A DNA stretch of 64,000 bases from Singulisphaera sp. GP187 (GCF_900129635.1 NZ_FSRB01000002.1:1330727-1394726); one strand, 5' to 3'; shown: positions 43,580 to 53,389, numbered from the stretch's first letter. Translations and numbers: made by a program. The notes: generated by a model not told the origin, from the letters alone.

Positions 43580-43904
43580 TTCCGACTGAGCAATGCCCGA
43601 CAAATCCCCTGCCTGAAGACTCAGGTTGGGTGAGCACGGCCCACCGATTTGGAATTGGCCTGGGATCCATCCCAAGAGCCGGTGGGCTGTGCCCACCCGC
43701 CAATTCCCTGGCGTCGACACCCATTCGTGGTTGCCTCCTGTCCTGTTACTCGCAGGTTGGTCGGTTGCGCTTGATGTCAATGCGGTAGATTTGTACAGTA
43801 GGCGATTGCGGGGTCGGAGGGAAAACTGGTATTGTTGTAGAGAGACGAATGGGGTTTGCTCTGGGGCGAACGGATTCACGGTCTTCGAGGCGAAAAACGG
43901 AGCG
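43580..43904. other. intergenic leader with imperfect inverted repeat (type D)
   Basis: No gene is convincing in these 325 bases. GGGTGAGCACGGCCCACCG (43628-43646) and CGGTGGGCTGTGCCCACCC (43680-43698) form an imperfect 19-bp stem; GGAATTGG/CCAATTCC extends it (43651 and 43700 regions). The stretch before 43905 is AT-richer and likely holds the topoisomerase promoter. Confidence 0.6.
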
Positions 43905-46349
43905 ATGGCGAAACGCAAGCGCCGATCGATCAACGGGCTAGGGCTTGAGAACGCGCGGCCGAAATCGGTCATCGAGGATGTCTCGTTGGCTGAGGCGACC
44001 CGATCGCGATACCTCAACTATGCGCTGAGCGTTATTACGTCACGCGCCTTGCCGGACGTCCGTGACGGTCTGAAACCAGTCCAACGCCGCATTCTGTATG
44101 CGATGTGGCATGATTTGCACCTGAGCTCGGACAGCCGCTTCATGAAATGCGCGGCGGTCGTCGGCGAGGTGATGAAGAGTTATCACCCGCACGGTGACGC
44201 ATCCATCTATGATGCCTTGGTGCGGATGGCTCAACCATTCAGCCTTCGGTATCCGTTGGTGGAAGGTTACGGAAACTTCGGGTCGATCGACGGCGATCCT
44301 CCGGCGGCCTTTCGTTATACCGAAAGCCGGCTGACGCCGATCGCGCAAGAGCTCTTGAGCGAACTGCGGCAGCAGACGGTCGACTTCCGCCCCAATTATG
44401 CGTCGACGACCGACGAGCCTATCGTCCTCCCCGCCCAGTTTCCCAATCTCCTGGTCAACGGAGCGTCGGGAATTGCGGTCGGGATGGCCACGAATATTCC
44501 GCCGCACAACTTGCGGGAGGTCTGCGCCGCGCTCGATGCGCTGCTCAAGGACCGCGATCTCCCCTTGGAGAAGCTCACCCAGTACATCACCGCCCCTGAC
44601 TTCCCGACGGGCGGCGTGATCCTGAACACCCCTGACGAAATCCGCCACGTGTATGCGACCGGTCAGGGGACAATCAAGCTTCGCGGCACCTATGAGCTTG
44701 ACCCGGAGAAGGCGAACACCGTGCTGATCACCTCGATTCCTTACGGGATCGAGAAGGATCCGCTCGTGCAGCGGATCGGCGAGTTGATCGGCAAGGGCCT
44801 GGTTCCCCAACTCACGAACATCAAGGATTTGAGCACCGACGACGTTCGGATCGCGTTGGAGCTCCGGCCTGGTTCGAACGCCGACGCGGCGCTCGCCTAC
44901 TTGTTCAAGAACACACCCCTGCAAACCAACTTCAACGTCAACCTGACCTGCCTGCTGCCCGCGGCCGGGGCCGAGATTGCGGTCCCCGACCGGCTCGATT
45001 TGCGGAGTATCCTCCAGCACTTCCTCGAGTTCCGGCTCGATATCGTCACCCGGCGGTTGCAGTACGAACTGACGAACCTGCTCCAGCGAATCCACATCCT
45101 CGAAGGATTCGCGATCGTCTTCAACAACCTTGATGAAGCGATCAGGATCATCCGCGACAGCGACGGCAAGGCCGACGCCGCTCCCAAGTTGATCGCCCGG
45201 TTCGACCTCTCCGAGCTCCAGGCCGACGCGGTGCTCGAAACGAAGCTCTACCGGCTGGGTAAGCTTGAGATTAACGACATCCTCGAAGAGCTCGCCCAGC
45301 GACAAAAGCGGGCCGCGGAGATTCAGGCGCTCCTGGACGATGAGTCGGCACGTTGGAAGATCATTCGGACCGAGTTGAAAGAGATCGGCCGCGCCTACGG
45401 CGACGATCGGCGGACCAAGGTCGACGGGCCTCCCGAGGCGATCGAGTATCGCGCGGAGGATTATATCGTCGACGAGGATGCGTGGGTGATCGTTACCCGC
45501 GACGGCTGGGCGAAGCGGCAGAAGTCGTTCACCGACGTCGCCAGCATCCGGGTCCGCGAAGACGACCGCGTCGGCTGGATCTACCGTTCCCGGGCGCGGC
45601 AGACGCTGACGATGTTCACCGATCGGGGGATGGCGTACACGCTCAGAGTCAACGACATCCCGATGACGACCGGGCACGGCGACCCGATCCAGAAGCAGTT
45701 CGCGTTTGAGGACAATGAGCATATCGTGTGCGTCCTCTGCCACGACCCGCGCTGCCTGCCCGAACCGGGTGATACTCCGCAGTCGCCCGTCTCCCTGGTC
45801 CAGGGAACCTTGGACGGAGTCAACGGGACTACCGGCGAAGGCACGAACCCGGCGCTCCCTCCTCCCCCTTACGGGATCGCCCTGACGGCCGGCGGCAAGG
45901 TCTTGCGGTTTGCGCTCGCGCCCTTGGCGACCGTCTCGAATCGCAAGGGGCGTTCGCTCGTTCGCCTCGACTCCTCGGTTCCGGACGATCTGGTCGTGGG
46001 CGTCGAGGCGACCGATGGGACGGAGAACATCTGTCTGGCGACCCGATCAGCGCGGGTCCTGATCTTCCCGGTGACCGAGGCCAATGTGGTCGGGAGCACG
46101 GCCAAGGGGGTCATCGCCATCAAGCTCGACTCCGATGACCGCGTCCTCGGGTTCGCGCTGGCCAACAAGGTGCGTGAAGGCCTGACCGTGCAAACCAACC
46201 GTGGGGCCACCCAGATTATCCGGGCCACCAAGTATCCCGTCACCAGTCGGGGCGGCCGGGGCTATGGCGTCCTGCAACGGGGGACGCTCGACGCGATCAT
46301 CCACGATGAAGCGACGCCGATCCCACCGCCCGAACAAGTGGGCGAGTAG
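43905..46349 (+). CDS. type II DNA topoisomerase subunit A (gyrase/topo IV)
   Basis: An 814-residue breakage-reunion subunit. The core starts SVIEDVSLAEATRSRYLNYA and SVITSRALPDVRDGLKPVQR, with HPHGDASIYDALVRMAQPFS and the active-site Tyr in AAFRYTESRL (near residue 144), GASGIAVGMATNIPPHN, then the coiled-coil tower. The C-terminal beta-pinwheel is present (YIVDEDAWVIVTRDGWAKRQ, PPPYGIALTAGGKVLRFALA), but the QRRGGKG GyrA-box is missing; only a late SRGGRGYG resembles it. That suggests topoisomerase IV-type decatenation more than supercoiling. ATG 43905 follows CGGAG. Subunit B follows 71 bp later. Confidence 0.9.
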   Translation: MAKRKRRSINGLGLENARPKSVIEDVSLAEATRSRYLNYALSVITSRALPDVRDGLKPVQRRILYAMWHDLHLSSDSRFMKCAAVVGEVMKSYHPHGDASIYDALVRMAQPFSLRYPLVEGYGNFGSIDGDPPAAFRYTESRLTPIAQELLSELRQQTVDFRPNYASTTDEPIVLPAQFPNLLVNGASGIAVGMATNIPPHNLREVCAALDALLKDRDLPLEKLTQYITAPDFPTGGVILNTPDEIRHVYATGQGTIKLRGTYELDPEKANTVLITSIPYGIEKDPLVQRIGELIGKGLVPQLTNIKDLSTDDVRIALELRPGSNADAALAYLFKNTPLQTNFNVNLTCLLPAAGAEIAVPDRLDLRSILQHFLEFRLDIVTRRLQYELTNLLQRIHILEGFAIVFNNLDEAIRIIRDSDGKADAAPKLIARFDLSELQADAVLETKLYRLGKLEINDILEELAQRQKRAAEIQALLDDESARWKIIRTELKEIGRAYGDDRRTKVDGPPEAIEYRAEDYIVDEDAWVIVTRDGWAKRQKSFTDVASIRVREDDRVGWIYRSRARQTLTMFTDRGMAYTLRVNDIPMTTGHGDPIQKQFAFEDNEHIVCVLCHDPRCLPEPGDTPQSPVSLVQGTLDGVNGTTGEGTNPALPPPPYGIALTAGGKVLRFALAPLATVSNRKGRSLVRLDSSVPDDLVVGVEATDGTENICLATRSARVLIFPVTEANVVGSTAKGVIAIKLDSDDRVLGFALANKVREGLTVQTNRGATQIIRATKYPVTSRGGRGYGVLQRGTLDAIIHDEATPIPPPEQVGE

Positions 46350-46420
46350 GGCGAACCACCCTTCTCCCTTGATCGATACCCGCGCGACCCTTACGTCTGC
46401 TTGAGCGAGGACGCTATCCG

Positions 46421-48343
46421 ATGGCCTCGGGAACATATAACGCCGATTCGATCACCGTTTTGGAAGGCCTGGAGGCCGTCCGACGGCGTCCGGGTATGTA
46501 TATTGGTGGGATTGATTCCACCGGTCTCCACCACCTGCTCTGGGAAGTCGTCGACAACTCGGTCGACGAGGTGATGAACGGGCACGCCACGCGGATCGTG
46601 GTCACGCTCGAAACCGATGGCAAGACGGTCTCGGTCTTCGATAACGGCCGCGGTATCCCCGTCGATATCCATCCCAAAACCGGCCAGAGCGCGCTCGAGG
46701 TGATCCTCACCACGCTCCACGCTGGTGGCAAATTCGACAACGATGCCTACAAGGTCGCGGGCGGTCTCCACGGTGTCGGCGCCAGCGTGGTCAACGCCTT
46801 GAGCAAGAGCCTGATCGCCCAGGTTCGCCGCGACGGCGTGGTTTATTCCCAGAGCTACCGCCGCGGCAAACCGCTCGGCCCGGTCGAGCCGGGGGAACCC
46901 GCGCGGGGGACCGGGACCACCATCACGTTTACACCCGACCCCGAGATCTTTCTCGACCAGGTCTACGACTCGAAGCTGATCGCCGAACGACTGGACATCA
47001 AGACCTACTTGAATAAGGGCTTGGTGATTCAGTTCGTCGATCAGAAGAAGAAAGAGAGTCACGAGTTTCGCCACGATGGAGGTGTCGCCGACTTCCTTGA
47101 TGCCGTCAACCAGGCGCGGGCGGACGTGCGGGTCTCCCCCCTGCCGTTCGTGCTCGAGCGGGAAGACGACGCCGAAAATTTCCGGTGCCACGTGGCCCTG
47201 GCGTGGACCGAGTCCACCGAGGAGTCGGTCCGGTCGTTCGTCAACACGATCCCGACCGTCGACGGCGGCACGCACGAGCTGGGCTTGCGCGAAGCGGTCC
47301 GTTCGGCGGTCCGGCGGTACATGACCGATCACGACCTGATCAAGAAGGGGGTCGAGATCAAGAATGAGGATATCCTCGAAGGCTTGACCGCAGTCCTCTC
47401 CATTTGTGTTCATGAGCCGCAGTTTCAAGGGCAGACCAAGGGGCGGCTGAACAATGCCGAGGTCCGTTCCCTGGTCGAGTCGATGGTACGGCCTCGGCTC
47501 GAAACCTTCCTGATCAAGAACCGGAGCGTCGGCGACGCGATCGCCGCGCGGGTGATCCAGTCGGCCAAGGCCCGCGAAGCCAGCCGCGCGGCGGCCTCGC
47601 AGGTCCGCCGAAAAACGGCGATCAGCAATCGACTCAACCTCCCGGGCAAGCTGCACGACTGCGACAGTACCAACCCCGACGAGTCGGAACTGTTCATCGT
47701 CGAAGGCGACTCGGCCGGTGGCTCGGCCAAGCAAGGTCGTGACCGCGACATCCAGGCGATCCTCCCTCTCAAGGGCAAGGTGCTCAACGCCGAGCAGGCG
47801 GGTAAGGCGAAGGTCCTCGACAACAAAGAGCTGACCGATATTGTCAGCGCCCTCGGCTGCGGGATGGACGATCAGTACGACCCAGCTCGACTTCGCTACG
47901 GTAAGGTCATTCTCCTGACCGACGCCGATAGCGACGGCCACCACATCGCCACGCTCCTCCTGACCTTCTTCTACCGTCATCTTCCCAGTCTCTTGAACGA
48001 TGGGCACGTCTTCCTTGCCTGCCCGCCGCTCTACAAAATTTCCTGGGGCAAGGAAACCTACTGGGCCGCCGATGACGCGACACGCGACCGCGCTTTGGCC
48101 AAGTTGCCCAAGAATGCCAAGCCCAACATCACACGCTTCAAAGGTCTGGGCGAGATGCCCTCGGCACTCCTCTACGAGACGACCCTCGACCCGGCCCGCC
48201 GCCGCCTGCTCCGCGTAACCGTCCCCGACGACGACCGCACCTACACCGAACGGACCGTGAGCGACCTCATGGGCAAAGAACCCGAGGCTCGATTCAAGTT
48301 CATCATGGCGGAAGCCTATACGGCGAAAGATATTGATATTTAG
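46421..48343 (+). CDS. type II DNA topoisomerase subunit B (gyrase/topo IV)
   Basis: A 640-residue ATPase subunit. The GHKL ATP site has WEVVDNSVDEVMNGHATRIV, FDNGRGIPVDIHPKTGQSAL and KVAGGLHGVGASVVNALSKS; the transducer Lys lies in VHEPQFQGQTKGRL. The TOPRIM domain has VEGDSAGGSAKQGRDR and LTDADSDGHHIATLLLTFFY, with the final segment RFKGLGEMPSALLYETT. Length matches bacterial GyrB/ParE without insertions. Gyrase or topo IV cannot be told apart from the sequence alone. Convergent with the dehydrogenase gene. Confidence 0.95.
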   Translation: MASGTYNADSITVLEGLEAVRRRPGMYIGGIDSTGLHHLLWEVVDNSVDEVMNGHATRIVVTLETDGKTVSVFDNGRGIPVDIHPKTGQSALEVILTTLHAGGKFDNDAYKVAGGLHGVGASVVNALSKSLIAQVRRDGVVYSQSYRRGKPLGPVEPGEPARGTGTTITFTPDPEIFLDQVYDSKLIAERLDIKTYLNKGLVIQFVDQKKKESHEFRHDGGVADFLDAVNQARADVRVSPLPFVLEREDDAENFRCHVALAWTESTEESVRSFVNTIPTVDGGTHELGLREAVRSAVRRYMTDHDLIKKGVEIKNEDILEGLTAVLSICVHEPQFQGQTKGRLNNAEVRSLVESMVRPRLETFLIKNRSVGDAIAARVIQSAKAREASRAAASQVRRKTAISNRLNLPGKLHDCDSTNPDESELFIVEGDSAGGSAKQGRDRDIQAILPLKGKVLNAEQAGKAKVLDNKELTDIVSALGCGMDDQYDPARLRYGKVILLTDADSDGHHIATLLLTFFYRHLPSLLNDGHVFLACPPLYKISWGKETYWAADDATRDRALAKLPKNAKPNITRFKGLGEMPSALLYETTLDPARRRLLRVTVPDDDRTYTERTVSDLMGKEPEARFKFIMAEAYTAKDIDI

Positions 48344-48432
48344 GTGTAATTGTGCCCGGATTTGCTTCGATCACGGGCTTGGGCCGTTCGGGGCTCCTTC
48401 CTCGAAACCTTGGACCGCTCGGGGAGCGCCGT

Positions 48433-49383
48433 TCAATCCGAGGCTGGGTCGACATGGATCAGGATCTTCCGGGCCCCTTTTTCAGAGGCGGCCCGGAAGG
48501 CGGCCTCGGCCTCATCCAGGGGAAACTCCGCGCCGATCAGGGGGCGGACGTCGACCTGGCGATTGACCAGGGCGGCGATCGCCTTAGGGAAGGGGCCGCA
48601 CCGCGAGCCGATCACGCGGACCTCGTTGATGACGATCCCGGCCAGATCGAGGGTGTACGTTCCCGCGACGGTCGTTTTCAAGACGACCGTACCGCAAGAC
48701 CGGACCAGCCCCAGCGCTGTGGGAAATCCCGAGTGCGACCCGGTGCAGTCGACGACGACGTCAAACTGCTTCGCGAGCGCTGAGGCTTCTTCAAGCCGGT
48801 GGGTGGCGATGCCCTCTCCCGCCAAAGCCAGCTTCGCGGGGTGCTTGCCAATCAAGCTCACCTGAGCTCCGGTTGTCCGTGCGACCCAGGCGCAGAGCAT
48901 CCCGAGCTTGCCGTCGCCGAGGATCGCCATCTTCAGGTCGGGATGGAGTTCCAGTTGCTCGGTGATCCGGAAGGCCGCGGCGAGTGGTTCGATAAACACG
49001 GCCTCGCGATCGCTGATCGCGTCGGGAATTTCATGCAGGTTGACCAAGGGCACGACGACCTGTTCCGCCATCGCCCCGTCGTGGCCCACGATCCCCAGAA
49101 CCGTCCGGTGCGGACAGTGACCGGGCCGGCCGTCTAGGCAAACAGGGCAATTGTGGCAAGCGTTATTGATTTCCGCGGTGACGCGGCGGCCGGCGTCGGT
49201 CAGGCCGACGAACTCGTGGCCGAGCACGCCACGGAACCCCAGATAGCCTTTGGCGAGTTGGATATCGGTGTCGCAGAGCCCCACGCTCCGGACGCGGAGG
49301 CGGACTTCACCCGGGCCGGGAATTGGCGTGGGGAGATCGTCACGGAGCCGGATTGAGGAGCCGTCGCAGTAGAGACCTTTCAT
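48433..49383 (-). CDS. zinc-type alcohol dehydrogenase-like protein (MDR)
   Basis: A 316-residue medium-chain dehydrogenase. It has VRSVGLCDTDIQLAKGYLGF with the catalytic Cys, GVLGHEFVG with the catalytic His-Glu, the structural zinc loop CHNCPVCLDGRPGHC with four cysteines, and a Rossmann NAD(P) site MAILGDGKLGMLCAWVARTT. The C-terminal lobe is shorter than in the 340-370-residue enzymes. Substrate unknown; sorbitol/threonine dehydrogenase-like members are nearest in look. It starts at ATG 49383, divergent from the desaturase. Confidence 0.88.
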   Translation of the reverse strand: MKGLYCDGSSIRLRDDLPTPIPGPGEVRLRVRSVGLCDTDIQLAKGYLGFRGVLGHEFVGLTDAGRRVTAEINNACHNCPVCLDGRPGHCPHRTVLGIVGHDGAMAEQVVVPLVNLHEIPDAISDREAVFIEPLAAAFRITEQLELHPDLKMAILGDGKLGMLCAWVARTTGAQVSLIGKHPAKLALAGEGIATHRLEEASALAKQFDVVVDCTGSHSGFPTALGLVRSCGTVVLKTTVAGTYTLDLAGIVINEVRVIGSRCGPFPKAIAALVNRQVDVRPLIGAEFPLDEAEAAFRAASEKGARKILIHVDPASD

Positions 49384-49775
49384 GAAATTCCCCGATAATC
49401 ATCGATTGCGGAGGCCCTGGCCCCAGAACGGGCAAATTGCCGGATCGGTTGATTTTCCCCGAATTTGTCTTTGTTCCGCGAGGGCAATCATAGTAAACTC
49501 TTGCCGCGACTTGATAGGGTTTCCCTCCGAACAGATCGCACACGCCCGAGGCGAGAGCCAGACTCATTTTTTCCGAGTGACTGGCGATTGTCGAGGCTCT
49601 CGCCGTCCTATAAGACACGACCGAACCTCCGGGTGGGCTCTGGTGCCGGAACGCGGAAGACAGTACGTGAGCCTGGATCGTGGCACCGACCGCTTCAATG
49701 GCAGCCGATGAGCATGATCGGCCCACCCCGTCGAACGAGTATCCGCCCGGACTATCCACAAATCGAAGGTTCAGC
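49384..49775. other. divergent intergenic region
   Basis: A 392-base gap between the leftward dehydrogenase and the rightward desaturase, with no supported gene. Both promoters should lie here. An in-frame extension of the desaturase to 49680 is not protein-like. Confidence 0.45.
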
Positions 49776-50729
49776 ATGTCCACGACGCTTTCCGATCCCG
49801 CTCCGCAGAAGATTGCCTGGGCCCCCCTGATCTGGATCGGGGCGCTTCATGTGGGTGCCCTGCTCGCGTTCGTCCCGGCTTACTTCACCTGGCAGGCCGT
49901 CGCTCTCTGCTTCTTCCTGCATTGGGTGACGGGCGGGCTCGGCATCACGATGACCTACCATCGCCTGCTGACGCATCGCAGTTTTGCGACCCGGCCGAAG
50001 GCGCTGGAGTACGTCCTGACGGCGATCGGTTGCTGTGCCTCGGAGGGGGGGCCGATCGGTTGGGTTTCCGACCATCGCCGCCATCACGCCCATTCCGACG
50101 AAGAAGATGATGTTCATAGCCCGAACCGAGGGTTCGGCTGGGCGCATATGTTCTGGTGGATGACGCCCGACATCACCTCGATCCACACGCCCGAGTACTA
50201 CCAGCGGTGGGCCCCCGATCTCTGTAAAGATCCGGTCCTTCGTTGGCTCGACAAATATTTCATCCTGTTCCCGATCCTGTTGGGCGTCGGCCTCTACGCG
50301 ATCGGCGGCATGCCTTGGCTCGTCTGGGGCGGGTTCGTTCGCTCGGTCTTCGTGCTCCATTCGACCTGGCTGGTCAACTCGGCCACTCATATCTGGGGCT
50401 ACCGGTCGCACGAAACACGTGACAAGTCGACCAACCTCTGGTGGGTCGCCGTGGTGACTTACGGTGAAGGGTGGCACAACAACCACCACGCCTTCCAGAC
50501 CTCGGCCCGACACGGCCTCCGGTGGTGGGAGGTCGACATGACCTACATGACCATCCGCCTCCTCTCCTTCCTCGGTCTTGCTTACGCCATCAAGATGCCC
50601 AAGATCCCGAAGACCACCGCGGCCAGTCCCGACCGCCTTGTCGAGGACGCCGCCGGAAGTGATCCCGAGATGACCACGGTTTCCGGCACGGCCAGCGACG
50701 AGCCCGAACTGGCCGTCGCCTCGAAGTAA
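49776..50729 (+). CDS. acyl-CoA/fatty acid delta-9-type desaturase
   Basis: A 317-residue membrane di-iron enzyme. Three histidine boxes are seen: HRLLTHRSF (HxxxxH, near residue 68), DHRRHHAHSDEEDDVHSPN (HxxHH, near 104) and EGWHNNHHAF (HxxHH, near 233). Helices flank them (WIGALHVGALLAFVPAYFTW, FLHWVTGGLGITMTYHRLL). It inserts a double bond in a fatty acyl chain using O2 and an electron donor, probably to adjust membrane fluidity. GAAGG precedes ATG 49776. The Asp/Glu-rich loop after the second box is common in this family. Substrate (CoA or lipid) is not known. Confidence 0.93.
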   Translation: MSTTLSDPAPQKIAWAPLIWIGALHVGALLAFVPAYFTWQAVALCFFLHWVTGGLGITMTYHRLLTHRSFATRPKALEYVLTAIGCCASEGGPIGWVSDHRRHHAHSDEEDDVHSPNRGFGWAHMFWWMTPDITSIHTPEYYQRWAPDLCKDPVLRWLDKYFILFPILLGVGLYAIGGMPWLVWGGFVRSVFVLHSTWLVNSATHIWGYRSHETRDKSTNLWWVAVVTYGEGWHNNHHAFQTSARHGLRWWEVDMTYMTIRLLSFLGLAYAIKMPKIPKTTAASPDRLVEDAAGSDPEMTTVSGTASDEPELAVASK

Positions 50730-50901
50730 GCGAAGCCAACGCGCCACCGAACGCTCGGATTATCGCATAAGAGAACTTGGACGGGTGGGCCGCAACTCCG
50801 CGGCTCACCCGTTCTTGCGTATCGGCATTGTGGTTCAGGAACGGTTTCGGTGAGTAGTGGGTTGTATCGCAGCACGACTGGGGCGATGATAGTGCGAGTA
50901 A

Positions 50902-51263
50902 GCGGCCCTAGCTCAACGGCAGAGCAGGGGACTCATCATTTTGTGCGGAAAAAAATGGTGGCGCCGGGGGGTAACCCTCGAACGCGATCCGGGTGAATTG
51001 CGGGAAACCTAAACCCTGGGTGTCGAAACCGGTTTCGCACCGAGGGCATGGCAATCCGCAGCCTAGCTTGGTCGGGCAACAGGTGGCCAAGACGGTTCAG
51101 AGACTAGCGGGGTGAGTCCCAACAATAACCCCCGCCGACGAGCGCCCGGCCTCCTCCTGACCTTTTCCCAAAGGCCAAAGAGGAGGGTGAGATAGTCCAA
51201 GCCTCGTGGAAACGCGAGGGGCCTTGAATCCCTTGGTTGCAGGTTCGAATCCTGCGGGCCGCA
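50902..51263 (+). tRNA. tRNA with CAT anticodon (Ile2 or elongator Met), split by a group I intron
   Basis: Exon 1 is 50902-50936 and exon 2 is 51227-51263; joined they give a 72-nt cloverleaf. Acceptor stem GCGGCCC/GGGCCGC with discriminator A, D arm GCTC/GAGC, anticodon stem GGGGA/TCCCT with loop CTCATAA, T arm GCAGG-TTCGAAT-CCTGC. No CCA is encoded. The A-T pair beside the loop and the paired G1-C72 exclude an initiator tRNA. The ACTCATAATC-C-CTTGG context resembles tRNA-Ile2, whose anticodon C is changed to lysidine by TilS, but Met cannot be excluded. Confidence 0.88.
50937..51226 (+). ncRNA. self-splicing group I intron in the anticodon loop
   Basis: The intron of 290 nt begins CATTTT after the anticodon T (U at the 5' splice site) and ends in G before AATCCC, as group I introns do. 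P1 forms between exon CAT (50934-50936) and GTG (50943-50945), as in the Azoarcus tRNA-Ile intron. Conserved parts: AATTGCGGGAAACCTAAA (50996-51013), AGACTAGCGGGG (51101-51112) and GATAGTCC (51191-51198); GACTA/TAGTC makes P7. A hairpin CCTCCTC/GAGGAGG near 51150-51187 fits P9. There is no homing endonuclease frame. Confidence 0.88.
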
Positions 51264-51464
51264 TTGCCGAAGATCGTGCCGAAGTGTCAGCGTCTCATCC
51301 CATCGGAGGAGGAGGCGCAAATACCAGCCGGATCGGGTCGGGTCGGAGAGTCCTAAGCAGTCGTAACGGGTCTTCGCGATGCATGACAACCCCTCGCGCC
51401 ACCGCCGCGGTCCACTCCACGACCTGATAGGTAGCATCCTCGCGCGAGCGGGCAGGTCTGTTTC

Positions 51465-53389
51465 ATGACCTGGTTCGCTCGGGGTCGAGGGACCAGGTTT
51501 TCAAAAGGTTGGGGCTTGGTCGTTCTGATGGCCCTGGTTCATGGCTGGGCCATCTGGATGGGGATGGGGGGCGCTCGGGACTCTCCAACGGCTGGCCGAT
51601 CTGGCATGACGATCATCCACTCTACTTTCATAGTGCCCTGATCACCCCCCGGTTCTTGAGCCTGACCGGGACCACGGCGGGTTATGACCCCAGCTTCATG
51701 TCGGGGTATGCCAAGAGCGTGGTATTTCCCGCCTCATCGACGTTGCCGGAGCTGGTGCTTACCCTTTTCGGCGGTGATCACCCCGAGTACGCCTACAAGG
51801 TTTACGTCTTGGTTTCGGCGTCGCTGATCCCCTGGCTGATTGCCTGGGGGGCGGGCCTCTGGAACGCTCGAGGCGGGGCCGCCTCCCTTGTGGTCCTGCT
51901 CTTCCTGATCTATGTCTGGACCGATTTTCCAATCAACTACGCCGCGTTCGGCATGCTGCCCTACCTCTTGGCGATCCCACTCGGGCTTGCGGCCGTGGGG
52001 GCCTTTTGCCGCTACCTGGAGCGGGGTGGTGTACGCTGGTGGCTGGTCTCAGCGACGCTGATGGCAGGGGTTGTGCTGGTCCATCTGACCGGCTCGATGG
52101 TCGTTGCGCCGGCGGCCGCCCTGGCTTACGCCACCGCGTTCGCGATGCGCGAGCGGGTTCCCGGCTCCTTCCCGGTGTCGCGGCACGTGGGGGTCTGGCT
52201 GATTCCGTTGGTTGTGCTGGCGGTCAATGCCTTCTGGTGGCTTCCGGGCCTCTGGCTGGCCTCCACCAAGGGGCCGAGCGACTTCGCCTTCGCTCATCCT
52301 GAAGGAGTGGTCACGCGGCTTGGCCAGATCGTGACCGTCGAAGCCCCGATTGAGAGCGTTCTCTGGGGGACGGGCCTGTTGGGGCTCGCTCTGCTCGTCC
52401 GGCGCGATCGGGTTCTTGGAGCGGGGCTCCTCGGGTTTATCGGGGCGGGCGTTTTTTGGGGCTATCTCGCGGGGGGCCTGCGGTCGCTCGACTTCCTCCA
52501 ACCGGGGCGGCACACCTACGCCGTCTATACGGGGCTGGCGCTGGCTTCGGGGCTGGGCATCGCCGAGAGTTTGACCCGGCTCGCCGGAGCGGAACGGCCA
52601 CGACTCGATCGCTGGGCGGTCGTCGGGCTGGTCCTTGTCGGGCTTCGCCTGTTCGGACCCGCGATGAATGCGTCGGTGCTCTCTCGAGTGGCGGGACCTC
52701 ATCCGTTTTTGGAGAGCCGGCCATCCGAGCGGCTCCTCTGGGTGGTCGGACACATCAAACGATCGATGCAGCGCGGTGAGCGTCTGCTCTACGAAGAAGG
52801 GGGCTTTGGGCTCCCCGGCATCCCTGACCCGTTCCAGGGAGGGCGTTTCAGCGGGATTCTCCCTTGGAAGACCGGGGTGGAAGTCATCGGAGGCCCGTAT
52901 CTCCACGCCTCTCTGGTCACGAATTTCACGCAGTTCGGCGAGGGGAAGTTGTTCGGCGAGGCGAAGTGGGGCCGCGACCACTTCGTGCGCTACGCTCGGC
53001 TCTATCGGCCGACGTACATCTTGTGCTGGAGCCCTTGGACGCGAGGTTTCTGCCGGTCGAATCCCGAACTCATTGAGGTTCTCGACGACGATGGTACGCT
53101 CCTGTTCGGTCGGGTCAACGGCTTTGCCGGCGATGCGATCGAAGGTACGGCCCAGGTTGATGCGTCGCCGGGGCGGCTGGTGGTGCGCGAGAGCGAGCCT
53201 GGGGTTGACGGAACCGTGGTCCTCCGGTATCACTCCGTCCCGTGTCTGAGGACCAATCCGCCAACCCGGTGGGAACCGGTGTTTCTGGAGCAGGATCCGA
53301 CGCCGTTCATTCGGCTCCACCCCGCTGGTGGCTCGGTCACTCTGGAAATCAGGTTTCCGCCCGACAAGGAGCGCGGACCTGGGCACTGA
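51465..53389 (+). CDS. polytopic membrane protein, frameshifted near its 5' end
   Basis: ATG 51465 gives MTWFARGRGTRFSKGWGLVV, with a first helix GLVVLMALVHGWAIWMGMGG. The frame is then lost at a run of six G (51566-51571); one more G would join it to GLSNGWPIWHDDHPLYFHSA and the following 600 residues. The rest has about nine helices (LAIPLGLAAVGAFCRYLERG, HVGVWLIPLVVLAVNAFWWL) and a soluble end (FGRVNGFAGDAIEGTAQVDA). No family recognised; the YfhO-like or O-antigen-type membrane enzymes are nearest in shape. It precedes a GT87-like gene. The lesion is either a sequencing error or real. Confidence 0.7.

Noticed and set aside
44040..45743. 567-residue leftward frame over the topoisomerase A gene
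   Set aside because: The plus strand encodes catalytic topoisomerase motifs throughout; the opposite frame is an Asp/Arg/Leu/Val-rich mirror.
46391..48007. 538-residue leftward frame over the topoisomerase B gene
   Set aside because: Shadow of a conserved coding region; no domain.
50930..51240. Reading the tRNA region as a small protein gene
   Set aside because: Joined exons make a full cloverleaf and the insert has group I core elements; frames here are incidental.
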